Shown: positions 8,676 through 18,069, numbered from the stretch's first letter. The stretch: 64,000 nucleotides of DNA from Acidithiobacillus ferrianus (GCF_010378095.1 NZ_WNJL01000030.1:238501-302500); one strand, 5' to 3'. Numbers and translations are program-made. The notes: generated from the sequence alone by a model not told the origin.

Positions 8676-9893
8676 ATGATGCATAATCTTTGCCACAAAA
8701 AAACCCATCGCATTGGTAGCAAGCTGGCTTTACCAATCCTGTCGGTCGCGATTTTGTCCACATTGGCGCTGGTGTCGGACACCGCTCAAGCCGCGCCCCT
8801 GCCGATGCCAGCGATGACCGGGCCACTACAGTCGGCGTCGCCTTTTCGGTTTGATGCGGGTCCACTCGGAAAACTGGACGTCACCGGCGTGATGAGCGGC
8901 ATGGGCCTTTGGCAGGACAACCCCGTCAATACCGTCAGCCCAGATCCCGTCGCTTTTAATGGCTATACCCACGCCGATATCAGCAATGGCCAGATCTTCA
9001 TCCAGAAAACCCACGGCCTGATCCAGTTCTTTCTCCAGGCCGGTGCCTACAATATGCCCGCCCTGGGCTCCCCCTTCCTCTCCACGGGAGCCACCACCGC
9101 CGGCTATTATGGTCCTTTGCCGCAAGCCTATCTGAAGATCGCGCCCACCAAAAACTTCTCGGTACTGATCGGCAAACTCCCTACCTTGATCGGCGCGGAA
9201 TACACCTTCACCTTCGAGAATATGAACATCGAGCGCGGTTTGTTGTGGAACCAGGAAAACGCCGTCAATCGCGGGGTGCAAGTCAACTACAGCGCGGGGC
9301 CATTGAGCGCCTCTCTCGCATGGAGTGACGGTTTCTATTCCAATCGCTTCAACTGGCTTTCCGGCGACCTGTCCTACACCATCAACTCCGCCAACACCGT
9401 GAGCTTCGTGGGCATGGGCAATGCGGGACAGACGGGTTATTCCACACTCGCCACCCCGGTTTATCAAAACAACAGCGACATCTACAACCTGATCTATACC
9501 TATAGCTCGGGCCCATGGATGATTCAGCCCTACCTCCAGTACACCCAGGTGCCCGCCAACCCCGCTATCGGCGTGGGACGTAGCACGGGGACCAGGGGCG
9601 CGGCTCTCCTGACGAGTTATGCCCTCACCCCCCACGTCACCCTGGCCGCCCGGGCCGAATACATCGCGAGCACCGGCAATACCACCGACGGCGCGGTTAA
9701 TCTGATGTATGGACCCGGCAGCAAGGCATGGTCCATCACCGTGACGCCCACCTACCAGGATCACGATTTCTTCGCCCGCGCCGAGTTTTCCTACGTGCAG
9801 GCAAGCAGCTATACCCAGGGTGATGTCTTCGGTCCACAAGGGAATAATCCTACACAGGCCCGCGCGCTATTCGAAACTGGGTTTCTGTTTTAA
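8676..9893 (+). CDS. Outer-membrane beta-barrel porin (BBP2/OmpL-like)
   Basis: 405 residues with a signal peptide (basic N-terminus, hydrophobic stretch, cleavage near AQAA at about residue 40) followed by alternating amphipathic strands rich in aromatic residues and a terminal phenylalanine (GFLF), typical of an outer-membrane barrel. The FFLQAGAY, LPTLIGAEYTFTFENMNIERG and RAEYI segments resemble the putative beta-barrel porin-2 family. GGAG precedes the ATG. It lies between the proB-like gene and a PII gene, so it may serve solute or nitrogen-compound entry; the substrate is unknown. Confidence 0.85.
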   Translation: MMHNLCHKKTHRIGSKLALPILSVAILSTLALVSDTAQAAPLPMPAMTGPLQSASPFRFDAGPLGKLDVTGVMSGMGLWQDNPVNTVSPDPVAFNGYTHADISNGQIFIQKTHGLIQFFLQAGAYNMPALGSPFLSTGATTAGYYGPLPQAYLKIAPTKNFSVLIGKLPTLIGAEYTFTFENMNIERGLLWNQENAVNRGVQVNYSAGPLSASLAWSDGFYSNRFNWLSGDLSYTINSANTVSFVGMGNAGQTGYSTLATPVYQNNSDIYNLIYTYSSGPWMIQPYLQYTQVPANPAIGVGRSTGTRGAALLTSYALTPHVTLAARAEYIASTGNTTDGAVNLMYGPGSKAWSITVTPTYQDHDFFARAEFSYVQASSYTQGDVFGPQGNNPTQARALFETGFLF

Positions 9894-9950
9894 CCCTAGG
9901 ACCGATAGGTACCTTTTGTGATGTCTCAAGTCTGCGTATGAGGTGTCGCC

Positions 9951-10322
9951 ATGAAACAGTTATCCGCCATTATCAGACCATTCAAGCTGGATGACATTTG
10001 TGATGCACTGGCCACTATCGGTATACGAGGGATGACGGTTACCGAAGTCACGGGTTTTGAACAGCGCAAAGGCCATTTTCAAATTTATCGAGGCCATGCG
10101 TATGTTTCTGATTTTATCGCCAGGATAAAAATCGAAGCGGTCATCAGTGACGAAAGGCTGGATGATGCCATTGCGGCAGTGGTTAAGGGAGCACGCACCG
10201 GCAAGGATGGAGACGGGAAGATTTTTGTGTTGGATGTCTCGGAAGCCATTCGCATCCGCACCGGGGAAATGGGGGACGAGGCCTGCAATCCGCCTTTTTA
10301 CGGTGAGCTTTCGGCGTCATGA
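9951..10322 (+). CDS. PII nitrogen regulatory protein (GlnB/GlnK family)
   Basis: 123-residue trimeric signal protein that reports 2-oxoglutarate and ATP/ADP. It aligns along its length with GlnB: the N-terminal IIRPFKLDDI, the T-loop with Tyr51 (YRGHAY, the uridylylation residue in enterobacterial PII), TGKDGDGKIFV and the C-terminal IRIRTGE. It has about 11 extra residues at the C-terminus. Instead of amtB, the next gene overlaps its stop by 4 bp and encodes a small membrane protein, a possible PII partner. I do not choose between GlnB and GlnK. Confidence 0.93.
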   Translation: MKQLSAIIRPFKLDDICDALATIGIRGMTVTEVTGFEQRKGHFQIYRGHAYVSDFIARIKIEAVISDERLDDAIAAVVKGARTGKDGDGKIFVLDVSEAIRIRTGEMGDEACNPPFYGELSAS

Positions 10323-10618
10323 GCGCCCCGTCACTGGTCGGCGATCTGGCAGAAGGCGTTTTTATTCTCGGCGGGATATTCCTGCTGTGGTACAGGATCG
10401 GTGGAATGGTCAGTCATCATCGGCGCGAAAAGGCCAGGAAGGCAGGGTATGCCTGGGCGATGACACATCCCTTGGCTGCCTTTCAACTGGCGATTTCGGC
10501 GGGGCAGGAAACATATTCAAAAGGGACCCACCCTTTGCCGAGCGTGCTGCTCTATGCCTTTCTGGAGGGTTATCATGCTGCGCGGCAGGATCAACAGCAA
10601 ATCATCGGAACGCGATAG
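10319..10618 (+). CDS. Membrane-anchored small protein coupled to PII
   Basis: 99 residues: one transmembrane helix (about residues 9-30), then a basic segment and a helical soluble domain containing AGYAWAMTHP and LLYAFLEGYHAAR. The same pattern occurs in the 74-residue protein at 6774-6998. The start overlaps the PII stop (ATGA, 10319-10322), implying translational coupling. No known family. A PII-regulated membrane function is inferred from gene order only. Confidence 0.65.
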   Translation: MSAPSLVGDLAEGVFILGGIFLLWYRIGGMVSHHRREKARKAGYAWAMTHPLAAFQLAISAGQETYSKGTHPLPSVLLYAFLEGYHAARQDQQQIIGTR

Positions 10619-10685
10619 TGGGGGACAACATGCCTTCCTGGTGCTTTCGCTACCCTTTTTTCTACTTATTTCCAAGGAATCCGCT

Positions 10686-11045
10686 ATGGTGGCTCTCATG
10701 ACACCGTCTTCACGCCAGCTTCGCACTGCTCTGGCGCTGATTGCGGTGAGAAAATCGCAATGGTCTTTTGAAAAGCTCGCACAAGAATTACGGGTGGACG
10801 ATAGCTTGGTGAAGTCCTGCTGGCGTACTTTGTTGGAGAACGCCTGGCGTCTCTATCCCTACCGTGCGAGATCGAAGGCAGGACATTGGCAGCCCGACCC
10901 GTCGGTCAAGGCCATGATTGCTTTGGCGGCCTATCGCGTGAGGCCCGATCAGACCGGGGACATCGCCCGTCAGTACGGGGTCAGTCTGCAGGACGTGGAA
11001 CACTGGCGCCGTATTTTGGTGCGCCGGGCAGACCGGCTCTTTTAG
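10686..11045 (+). CDS. Putative DNA-binding protein with two helix-turn-helix-like segments
   Basis: 119 residues. Two segments look like helix-turn-helix units: FEKLAQELRVDDSLVKSCW (about residues 28-46) and DIARQYGVSLQDVEHWRRIL (about 93-112). AAGGA lies 7 bp before ATG 10686, which decides the start; the longer upstream extension is unlikely. No family named. It resembles small transposase-like or regulatory HTH proteins, but no transposase core is present. Confidence 0.55.
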   Translation: MVALMTPSSRQLRTALALIAVRKSQWSFEKLAQELRVDDSLVKSCWRTLLENAWRLYPYRARSKAGHWQPDPSVKAMIALAAYRVRPDQTGDIARQYGVSLQDVEHWRRILVRRADRLF

Positions 11046-11047
11046 CC

Positions 11048-11506
11048 ATGTTACTGTGGACAGACGTGCCGACATCGAAGAGCGCAGAAATCGGTTCTGT
11101 GACATATTCTCCCGTCATGATCAGCGTCGTGTTGTTGAGTTTTGTGGCGATGCTTGTCGGGTTCTACATCCTGTATCGCATGCATCGGAAACGGGTGCAT
11201 GACTTTTCCCGAAAACTGGTCACGCTTACTGACGAATGGTTGATACAGCAGACTTGCTCCGCAGTGACTACCGACAATCCTTTATTCGGCAGCCTATTCG
11301 CAGGTCCTGTAAAAGATGACCACAGATGGGTATTACTGAGAGAGATCAATCATCACTTGTTGTGGGTCTGCCCGCAAAACGCCCGGTTGGGTTTCTGGAC
11401 CCTGAATGCGGAAGGTGCGCCGCAGTGGCGGATTGTGCAGTTGCATGCCAATAGCCTGAACCAATATTTGCGCAAACAGGAATCCGCTCAAAAGAGATCC
11501 GCCTAA
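11048..11506 (+). CDS. Hypothetical membrane-anchored protein
   Basis: 152 residues from ATG 11048 (alternative ATG 11117); neither start has a strong ribosome site. One transmembrane helix (VVLLSFVAMLVGFYILY) is followed by a basic stretch and a cytoplasmic-looking domain of about 100 residues (TDEWLIQQTC, HRWVLLREINHHLLWVCPQNARLG). Unrecognised. Same strand as, and immediately after, the HTH-like gene, so possibly one transcript. Confidence 0.5.
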   Translation: MLLWTDVPTSKSAEIGSVTYSPVMISVVLLSFVAMLVGFYILYRMHRKRVHDFSRKLVTLTDEWLIQQTCSAVTTDNPLFGSLFAGPVKDDHRWVLLREINHHLLWVCPQNARLGFWTLNAEGAPQWRIVQLHANSLNQYLRKQESAQKRSA

Positions 11507-11510
11507 AACC

Positions 11511-11717
11511 ATGGTACATCCACGTAATCAACGCTATGTCACCGGATTACGCAGTGATGGCGTCAGTCCGCAGATCCTAAGCATGGACAAAATCGTCAGC
11601 GAAGACGCCCTGCGCCGGGCACTGGGTAAAATCCCCGAAGCCGAGAGGACCGAATGGATGCGTCCCGTTATAGCTGCGCGTACCTTTTCCACCCTACGCT
11701 TCGATTTATTCCGTTAA
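11511..11717 (+). pseudogene. Transposase N-terminal remnant (IS1380/IS4-like)
   Basis: 68-codon ORF whose middle reads LSMDKIVSEDALRRALGKIPEAE, like the N-terminal region of IS1380/IS4-type transposases (from memory). The catalytic domain is absent: the similarity stops after about 50 residues and the ORF ends where the convergent doxDA gene ends (overlap 11706-11717). Read as a truncated insertion sequence relic. No terminal repeats found. Confidence 0.45.
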
Positions 11718-12794
11718 CGCCATTGGAAGTTTCCACACATGCTCGTTGACCGAAGTTAAAGAGAGCACATACTGCCCAGGGGGCAGGGTTTGGCCCGTGA
11801 TCATGGAAGGAAGATGAATGGTAGCCATAGCGCCCACCCCACCGAAAATCCCAAACTTTCCCACCTTGAATTTCTGGTAGGCAAAGTCGTTCTGCACATT
11901 GCTCTGCGGTATCGCGGCCAATACCGAAGTCCCCCAAGTCTCGATCACCGCTCCAGTCTGGCGATTCATCAGCACCGCGCGCATGACATGTGAAGGCGTT
12001 GCAGGGGTGCCCGCATTGACGTAGGCGTGAAACTGCACAGAACCATCGTTGCTGAGCACGCCGTGATCCAAGGCGAGATGATGTTTACCAGGACTTACCG
12101 GACCACCATGAAATGGGGTCACCACGGACCCACGATAATAGCTGTAGGTGGAAACGATAAAAGCGATCGCGATCCCTAATAAAACCAGCGCAAACTTTTT
12201 GAAGGCGTCGTCGGAGAGGGGTAAGGGAAGACTCCCGCCGATCCATCGAAACCAGGTTTTCTGTGCCAATTCAGGGCGGCGCGACAACATCCAGTTATCG
12301 AGAGAATAGGCGCCGCTACCGACTAACAGCAACGCGACCCCCATCGCAAAATTGGAGGATGCCATGGTCCATTCGTCGATACAGGTGGCGCCCTGCCAAC
12401 CGAAGAGCAGCATAAGCACCGTAGAGAGGCCAATGGTGATAAACGCCGCGAGACGCGTGTAAAGGCCCGCCAACAGCAGGACACCAGCAACGAGTTCCAC
12501 CGCGCTAAAAATTATGACTCCCGCATACAAAATGTAGAAATGATGGAGCATGAAAGCCACTACATGATCCATACCCAGCAGGGCTCCAGGCATGGCCGTC
12601 TGAAATTTGTAAGCCATCCAATGACCATGCGGGTCGAGTTTCTGCGGTCCGTAAATAAAGCGCCGCGTCGCGCCCCCCCAGTAAATCCAACCCTGTACAA
12701 AGCGCACCGCCAACAATCCAATGGCGGCGGTGCGCCAGCCATGATCCGCCCCCGGCGTGGAAGAGTTGCCGAGAGGCAAAGTGGTCGCATTCAT
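11706..12794 (-). CDS. doxDA: Thiosulfate:quinone oxidoreductase, DoxD-DoxA fusion
   Basis: 362-residue membrane enzyme that oxidises thiosulfate to tetrathionate and passes electrons to the quinone pool. The N-terminal half has the DoxD-type four-helix membrane domain (about residues 20-180, with ATCIDEWTMASSNFAMG). The C-terminal half, after a fifth hydrophobic segment (about 200-220), is a DoxA-like periplasmic domain. In Acidianus DoxD and DoxA are separate subunits; the fused form is known from Acidithiobacillus. It is the last gene of the minus-strand sulfur operon, 10 bp after the solute-binding protein gene. An AGGAGG site precedes the ATG. Confidence 0.9.
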   Translation of the reverse strand: MNATTLPLGNSSTPGADHGWRTAAIGLLAVRFVQGWIYWGGATRRFIYGPQKLDPHGHWMAYKFQTAMPGALLGMDHVVAFMLHHFYILYAGVIIFSAVELVAGVLLLAGLYTRLAAFITIGLSTVLMLLFGWQGATCIDEWTMASSNFAMGVALLLVGSGAYSLDNWMLSRRPELAQKTWFRWIGGSLPLPLSDDAFKKFALVLLGIAIAFIVSTYSYYRGSVVTPFHGGPVSPGKHHLALDHGVLSNDGSVQFHAYVNAGTPATPSHVMRAVLMNRQTGAVIETWGTSVLAAIPQSNVQNDFAYQKFKVGKFGIFGGVGAMATIHLPSMITGQTLPPGQYVLSLTSVNEHVWKLPMALTE

Positions 12795-12804
12795 GGAAAC
12801 CTCC

Positions 12805-13818
12805 TTATTTCACGTCATGATATGGTTTGAAGCCGTAGCGTTCAAAGATTTGCAATGCGACGGGAGAGCGGAGAAAGTTGACCCAGTCCTGCGCCCACTT
12901 CGGATGCAACGCTCCCTTGGTTACTGCGGCCGCGTAGATCGCCGTGGTGTTGTCCTTGGCGGGAATGGGTATATTGCTGATCGGGTGTCCAGACTGCTCC
13001 TGAAAGATCGCCTCTGATTTCCAGGTCACACCGGCATCGGCAAGACCCTGCATCAAAAAAAGGGGCGTTTGCCGGTGGTGAATATGGGTCAGGATGGTTT
13101 CCCCGTTTTTCACCTTGGTGTCATAAATCTTGCGTTCCAGCGCTGGACCGCCGGCCTTGCGTAGCGAAATCTGGATTTGCCGTGCCACACCTTCCCACCG
13201 GGGGTCGGGCATGGACAGCCGAATACCCGGTCTACCCAAATCGCGTAGCGTTTCAATCTGCGCGGGATTTCCTTTCGGGATCATGATCGTCAGGTCGTTG
13301 GTCACATAAGGCACCGCCGGACCCCGCACAAGCCCTTGCCGGATCAACCCATTTACTTTCTTGAGGCCGGCGGCGAAAACATCGGGCTGAACGGTCCAGG
13401 TCATGTTACCCACGGTAATGGTATTACCCTGCTGCATCTGCCTGATCAAGATGCCCGGAGGTAAGGTTTCATAATAAATCTTGCCTTTGAGTTCCGGATA
13501 TTTCTTCTCGAAGGCGGCCACCAAGGGAGCCATGGCGAAAAAGTAATTGCCACCAACAAAGATCACGAGCTGCGGATGATCGAGATTCCCATGAAAATCC
13601 GCCAGGTCATCCACCTCGGGAACGGTGAAATTCAAACCTTTTTTCACTGTCGGATTATTGGCGCCGTGCTGCCAAGGTGGGAAGATCCGCTCCTGGTAAT
13701 GAGGCGCTTCCACCTTACCATTCCAGCCCGCATCCGCGGCATGAGCCGCCATATCCCAGAAACCCATGGAGGTACATACCGCCAAAAGAATCATGCGGCC
13801 GATCATCGTTTTCCTCAT
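12805..13818 (-). CDS. Periplasmic solute-binding protein (ModA/sulfate-binding-like)
   Basis: 337 residues from ATG 13818, chosen because AAGGAG lies at 13825-13830; a longer frame up to 13935 lacks such a site. Signal peptide to about AAHAAD, then an extracellular solute-binding fold with the typical VIFVGGNYFFAMAPLVAAFEKKYPE start and a C-terminal WVNFLRSPVALQIF. It resembles binding proteins for molybdate or sulfate-type oxyanions, but no permease or ATPase gene is near. Located between soxB and doxDA, it may bind thiosulfate or tetrathionate in the periplasm (inference). Confidence 0.8.
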   Translation of the reverse strand: MRKTMIGRMILLAVCTSMGFWDMAAHAADAGWNGKVEAPHYQERIFPPWQHGANNPTVKKGLNFTVPEVDDLADFHGNLDHPQLVIFVGGNYFFAMAPLVAAFEKKYPELKGKIYYETLPPGILIRQMQQGNTITVGNMTWTVQPDVFAAGLKKVNGLIRQGLVRGPAVPYVTNDLTIMIPKGNPAQIETLRDLGRPGIRLSMPDPRWEGVARQIQISLRKAGGPALERKIYDTKVKNGETILTHIHHRQTPLFLMQGLADAGVTWKSEAIFQEQSGHPISNIPIPAKDNTTAIYAAAVTKGALHPKWAQDWVNFLRSPVALQIFERYGFKPYHDVK

Positions 13819-14071
13819 TTCAGACTCCTTGGCGCCATTGCGCGCACCGAAATCCGGCCCGCTCGCGTTCCGGTAAGAAACTGACCACGCCGCCGGACGT
13901 GAGGACGGTGCCCATCCCGAATCTCCTAGTGCCAAACCGAAAGATGGCGCTCTGTCTCTGAGAGACGACAGTATCGCCGTGATCCTATGAAAAACACACC
14001 GCGGCGTTCATCGAAGAACCGATGGACGGCACAAGGTGCGCGGCACCATCGGCGCAGGATCTCACCATTGC

Positions 14072-15808
14072 TTAGAGGCCGTACGTTTTTGGTTCGGCAA
14101 TCCCATGATTGTTTTCCATATTTCTGGTGAGACGAGGAAGTTCAAGTTTATCAACACGTACCGTTTTTTTGTCTTTCAACCAATGTGCGAAGACATCCCA
14201 AACCGCCTTCCCTTCGACCGGGGCAACCACGGGAGCCCAACCGGCCATCTTGTATTTCTTCTTCGATGACGATGACACCGGTTTTCCACCGATGTGCATA
14301 TTGCTGATGCGATGGTATATCAGGGCATCGGGGTTGAACGTATATTGAATGTTGCCGACCCGCATCATATCCCCACCCTGCTGATAATAAGGATCTTTGT
14401 TAAAGATATTATCCGCAACCTGTTCCATGATATTCTTGATCTCGGCACCCGTATATTCATTGACAGTCACCTGTGGGTAGGTAATTGCTGTCTGCCCCAT
14501 GACATCTTCCATGGTAATCGTTTCCCCAGGGAGCTTGCAATAACCCCAGCGGAATCCAGGCGAGAAAGCGGCTTCGCAATCCATTTCATCCATCAGGGCG
14601 TTACACAACAGCTGATCGAATGTACCATTAAAGTTATCGCGCCGATAAAGTAAACTCTCGGTGACCGCTATGGGTTCCGCAAGCTTGGTCTTGAATGGAG
14701 TCCTGACCGAATCGACATATGCGGCCATTTTTGGATCCGCCTTAATCAAATTGGAAAACACCGGAAGATAGTAGAATTTAAACCCGTTGATCTTGCCCTT
14801 GCCGACATCCAGATCAAAGCGCGCAAGCACCTTGCCATTGGTGCTTGTGTTGATAATAATGGTTTTACCGACCCGGAAAGGCTTAGGCCCCATGATATCG
14901 TGCGTGTGGCCGCCGAGGATGATATCGATCCCCTGCACTTGTGATGCCATCTTCATGTCTACGTCGGCACCATTGTGAGACAATACAACAACTGCGTCCG
15001 CTTTATGCGTCTGGCGACACTCATCCACCATTTTCTGCATATGACCGGGGTGGATGCTAAACACCCAATCTGGTGTAAGATATCGTGGATTAGCTATCGG
15101 TGTAAATGGAAAAGCTTGCCCGATCACGGCAATTTTTCGTCCGCTGATTTCGTGAATCACATAAGGTTTGAACACCAATTCATTCCAGGTGCTGCTAAAT
15201 ACATTCTGCGCCAGGAAGTTTGCCTTGAGCTTATTCTTTATTAAGTCCTGAACCCGCTCTTGCCCATAGGTGAACTCCCAGTGTCCCACGAAATCATCGA
15301 CACCCAAGAGGTTCTGTGCGCCCACCATATCCTCGCCCTTGGTCCACAAGGAAGTGGCGGAACCCTGCCAAGTGTCACCGCCATCCAGCAGCAGCGTCTT
15401 GTTGGGCCGTGCCTGCCGAAACCTGTTAACCAGGCTATGAATATGGGCATAACCACCGACCTTCCCGTATTTGTGTGCCAGATCCGTATAATCAAGGCAA
15501 GAAAATGCGTGGGCATCCTTTGTTTTCATAGGAATACCATAATATTCGAGCATCCATTTTCCGCACAAGTGCGGCGGCTGGTCGCGTGCCGACCCCAACC
15601 CGATGTTCGTGTCAGGTTCACGCCACCATACCGGCAACAGTTGCGCATGGGAATCTGTCATATGCAGCAAGGTAACATTCCCGTAATCGGAAATTTCGTA
15701 AGGATCCCCATCGGCGCCCCATGCGGAGGCGATGGCACCAGGTCCAAAAAATCCCGCCGCGCCGGCGATCCCTGCCATTTGCAAAAAATCACGTCGTGTC
15801 AAATTCAT
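14072..15808 (-). CDS. soxB: SoxB, sulfate thiol esterase
   Basis: 578-residue periplasmic dinuclear Mn hydrolase of the 5'-nucleotidase superfamily that releases sulfate from the SoxY-bound sulfonate. Features: Tat signal TRRDFLQMAG near the N-terminus, metal-binding HMTDSHAQL, LLDGGDTWQGS, SHNGADVDMKM and LGGHTHD, then the C-terminal substrate domain. Length is normal for SoxB. AGGAG precedes ATG 15808. It lies downstream of soxY, soxZ and a DUF302 lipoprotein, but soxA and soxX are absent from the window. Confidence 0.96.
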   Translation of the reverse strand: MNLTRRDFLQMAGIAGAAGFFGPGAIASAWGADGDPYEISDYGNVTLLHMTDSHAQLLPVWWREPDTNIGLGSARDQPPHLCGKWMLEYYGIPMKTKDAHAFSCLDYTDLAHKYGKVGGYAHIHSLVNRFRQARPNKTLLLDGGDTWQGSATSLWTKGEDMVGAQNLLGVDDFVGHWEFTYGQERVQDLIKNKLKANFLAQNVFSSTWNELVFKPYVIHEISGRKIAVIGQAFPFTPIANPRYLTPDWVFSIHPGHMQKMVDECRQTHKADAVVVLSHNGADVDMKMASQVQGIDIILGGHTHDIMGPKPFRVGKTIIINTSTNGKVLARFDLDVGKGKINGFKFYYLPVFSNLIKADPKMAAYVDSVRTPFKTKLAEPIAVTESLLYRRDNFNGTFDQLLCNALMDEMDCEAAFSPGFRWGYCKLPGETITMEDVMGQTAITYPQVTVNEYTGAEIKNIMEQVADNIFNKDPYYQQGGDMMRVGNIQYTFNPDALIYHRISNMHIGGKPVSSSSKKKYKMAGWAPVVAPVEGKAVWDVFAHWLKDKKTVRVDKLELPRLTRNMENNHGIAEPKTYGL

Positions 15809-15844
15809 AAACTACAACTCCTCGCATCCGCTCGCATCACCAGG

Positions 15845-16432
15845 TCAAAGACCGCCATCCGCCGCCTGCTTCATCACATGAATAATCATACTATCCAGTT
15901 GGGCGGCGACTTTTTTAGACTCGGCATTCTTGGGGAAATAACGCAACGCATAGGTGGGCAAATAAGTAAGCAGGTTCAATTTGCCATGCTTCTCGTACAG
16001 AATGATCTTGCACGGCGCAAAGGCACCGAATTCCGGTGTGCTTTTGAGTATCTTGGCACCGAGAACGAGATTGCAGACTTCATAAATCACATATGGCGAC
16101 TTGCTCTCAATCCCGCGAGCCTTCAGCCCCTTTTGTACGTCCAATGTCCCCACCAGATTCATATTTTCACCGTCGAGGCCAGTCTCTATGGCCATTTTTA
16201 TTTGCGCAGGCGTGACTCCTGGTTTAACGGGAATGATGTAAAGCGGACTGTTTCTTGAAATCGGCGGGGTACCCGCAACCGGAGACGGTACGGTAGAAGC
16301 AGGAGTCACCGTGCCCGCGCTGGAAAGATTCGCGCAACCAGACAGAGTCATGGCGACAAGGAAAAACCCTAGCCATGGATGAGATCTCCCTACACTCAAG
16401 CCGGCAGAGCGACGCATGTATCGTGCTGACAT
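15845..16432 (-). CDS. DUF302-domain lipoprotein
   Basis: 195 residues with a lipoprotein signal ending at the LSGC lipobox (cysteine at about residue 33), a low-complexity Ser/Thr/Pro linker, then a DUF302-like domain (about 65-190) with CNLVLGAKIL and APCKIILYEKHGKLNL. DUF302 proteins are common in sulfur oxidation loci but their role is unknown. It sits between soxZ and soxB on the same strand. A second DUF302 protein lies upstream of soxY in the same operon. Confidence 0.75.
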   Translation of the reverse strand: MSARYMRRSAGLSVGRSHPWLGFFLVAMTLSGCANLSSAGTVTPASTVPSPVAGTPPISRNSPLYIIPVKPGVTPAQIKMAIETGLDGENMNLVGTLDVQKGLKARGIESKSPYVIYEVCNLVLGAKILKSTPEFGAFAPCKIILYEKHGKLNLLTYLPTYALRYFPKNAESKKVAAQLDSMIIHVMKQAADGGL

Positions 16433-16516
16433 ACACTCTCCTTACGTAAAATATGATCACGGCCATGCAGCATGAAGGCCGCTTTCAATGAGAGAAAAAT
16501 AGATTACCGACATCCG

Positions 16517-16849
16517 TCACGCCACGGTGAGCTGCGCTGTCGCAGTCCACGACTGCTCCTGATTATCCTTCCATGTCATTTTTAAAGTGCCACTCTTCTG
16601 AGCGCGCATTTTGTAGGCCAAATAAGGATTGGTGCTGATGGCTATACTCCAGTCGATGGTCATGAACAGCTTGCCATCAAATTCGGCAGTGACCGTTTGA
16701 ATAAAGTGTGCAGGTATAATCTTGCCTGCTTTATCCTTTTGCAGGCCGGTGGTCATCGGATGCATGATCAACGAACGCACCTCTATGATTTCACCATTTT
16801 TTGCCTGGGATGGCATGCGTATCATTGGATTACCAATTGCTACTGTCAT
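16517..16849 (-). CDS. soxZ: SoxZ, sulfur carrier subunit
   Basis: 110 residues, normal for SoxZ, the partner that folds with SoxY to present its carrier cysteine. The sequence has the family segments around EIIEVRSLIMHPM and the C-terminal WTAT beta strand. No signal peptide; it is exported together with SoxY. The ATG lies 33 bp after the soxY stop in the same operon. Confidence 0.93.
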   Translation of the reverse strand: MTVAIGNPMIRMPSQAKNGEIIEVRSLIMHPMTTGLQKDKAGKIIPAHFIQTVTAEFDGKLFMTIDWSIAISTNPYLAYKMRAQKSGTLKMTWKDNQEQSWTATAQLTVA

Positions 16850-16881
16850 ACGTTGCTCCTATCTATCTAGAATCACAGTCA

Positions 16882-17397
16882 TCAACCGCCACAGCCACCT
16901 ATCGTTACCTTGACCTCTTTTGGTGTGGAAGCCATAAGGACGCCCTTACTGCTTTTGGCGATCACTCGTATATGATCCGTTTTCGCCATCTTTATGCGTT
17001 CCTGAAAATATGCCTGACCGCTCTCTGGTGTAAATTGATACTTGCTGACCAGGGGAGACGGATTATGATCGACGAAGAGATAAACCGCATCGATGTAGTC
17101 ATCGGCGGTCATGGGAAAATCAATTTCAACCGTGACCGGAACCGCTCCGCCATTCTCGGCAATGGTCGGCGCGGTAAGCTTCACCTTTGGCGAAGGGGCA
17201 ACGCTGGTCTTCCCAACACTGTCCATCATGGCGCTGCTGAGTGTCTTGTCTTCAAACGGTTTGGCTGGCCATCCCGGCACATCACCCGCCATCGCCGAAT
17301 CGGAGCGCAACAGCCCAGCGCCTGCCGCGGCAACCACTGCACCGCCTGTCAGCGTCGCGCGGATGAAATCACGTCGTGGTAACGGATTGGAAAACAT
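16882..17397 (-). CDS. soxY: SoxY, covalent sulfur carrier protein
   Basis: 171 residues from ATG 17397, which has an AAAGGAG site 7 bp upstream and a Tat-type signal directly after it (PRRDFIRATLTGG); the longer in-frame start at 17472 is unlikely. It ends in GGCGG, the swinging-arm motif whose cysteine carries the substrate during thiosulfate oxidation. It works in the periplasm with SoxZ and is the substrate of SoxB. The preceding DUF302 gene ends 77 bp upstream. Confidence 0.96.
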   Translation of the reverse strand: MFSNPLPRRDFIRATLTGGAVVAAAGAGLLRSDSAMAGDVPGWPAKPFEDKTLSSAMMDSVGKTSVAPSPKVKLTAPTIAENGGAVPVTVEIDFPMTADDYIDAVYLFVDHNPSPLVSKYQFTPESGQAYFQERIKMAKTDHIRVIAKSSKGVLMASTPKEVKVTIGGCGG

Positions 17398-17474
17398 ATG
17401 TGACTCCTTTTGGATGAGGACCACGCATTGCGTTTCTGTGGTCTGCGTCTGATTTTGGAATATAGACACCATTA

Positions 17475-17987
17475 CTACTTGGGCTGTGCTCCAGGCACAC
17501 TGGACAAGGCACCGATCACCGCTTTATCGATTTTCTTCGCAACACCCAAGGCGGGGGTATTTTCTGTTAAGGCGACCCGTTTAGGGTAAACGATATAACT
17601 TTTGTCACCTCGGCCATATACCGTCAGCGTCAGTGGGCATGCCGTGGCGGATTGCCAATGAGCATTCAGCAATTGGTTAAAGAAAACGGGGTTGCAAAAC
17701 ACCATGGACTGTATCCCGCTGAATCCTGGCTTGTTCAGATCAGGAATATGGAGTACATGCTGCTTGGCCTCGATCTTCTTCAGAATATTCAGATCCATGA
17801 CGACCTTGAAATGGTGTTGGCTTAAGGCTTTCTTCAGTTCCGGGACCACCTTTGAGATCGGTGCCGGAATGTTTTCCACATACATCGGTCCAGCGGCGGC
17901 AATACCCATCCCAAGAAACAACAGAGAACACACGGCTGTGCTGGCTTTAAAAATCGTCAACTTCACCGAAGTGGATTTACTCGTCAT
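17475..17987 (-). CDS. Exported DUF302 protein
   Basis: 170 residues with a signal peptide (hydrophobic STAVCSLLFLGMGIAAAG) and a DUF302 domain over the rest. Two cysteines (FCNPVFFNQLL and ATACPLTL) flank the domain core. It lies between the DsrE-like gene and soxY in the sulfur operon. DUF302 function is not established; its repetition in this operon suggests a periplasmic sulfur-binding or chaperone role, which is inference. Confidence 0.75.
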   Translation of the reverse strand: MTSKSTSVKLTIFKASTAVCSLLFLGMGIAAAGPMYVENIPAPISKVVPELKKALSQHHFKVVMDLNILKKIEAKQHVLHIPDLNKPGFSGIQSMVFCNPVFFNQLLNAHWQSATACPLTLTVYGRGDKSYIVYPKRVALTENTPALGVAKKIDKAVIGALSSVPGAQPK

Positions 17988-18069
17988 CTTGCTTCACTCC
18001 TTAAAAGGGAGCGGTCGTAATACCACAACCGCTCATAACAACTGCGGGAAGAAATGGTTAATATCGTCT

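Noticed and set aside
8826..9839. 337-codon open frame opposite the porin gene
   Set aside because: Composition and position show an antisense shadow of the beta-barrel gene.
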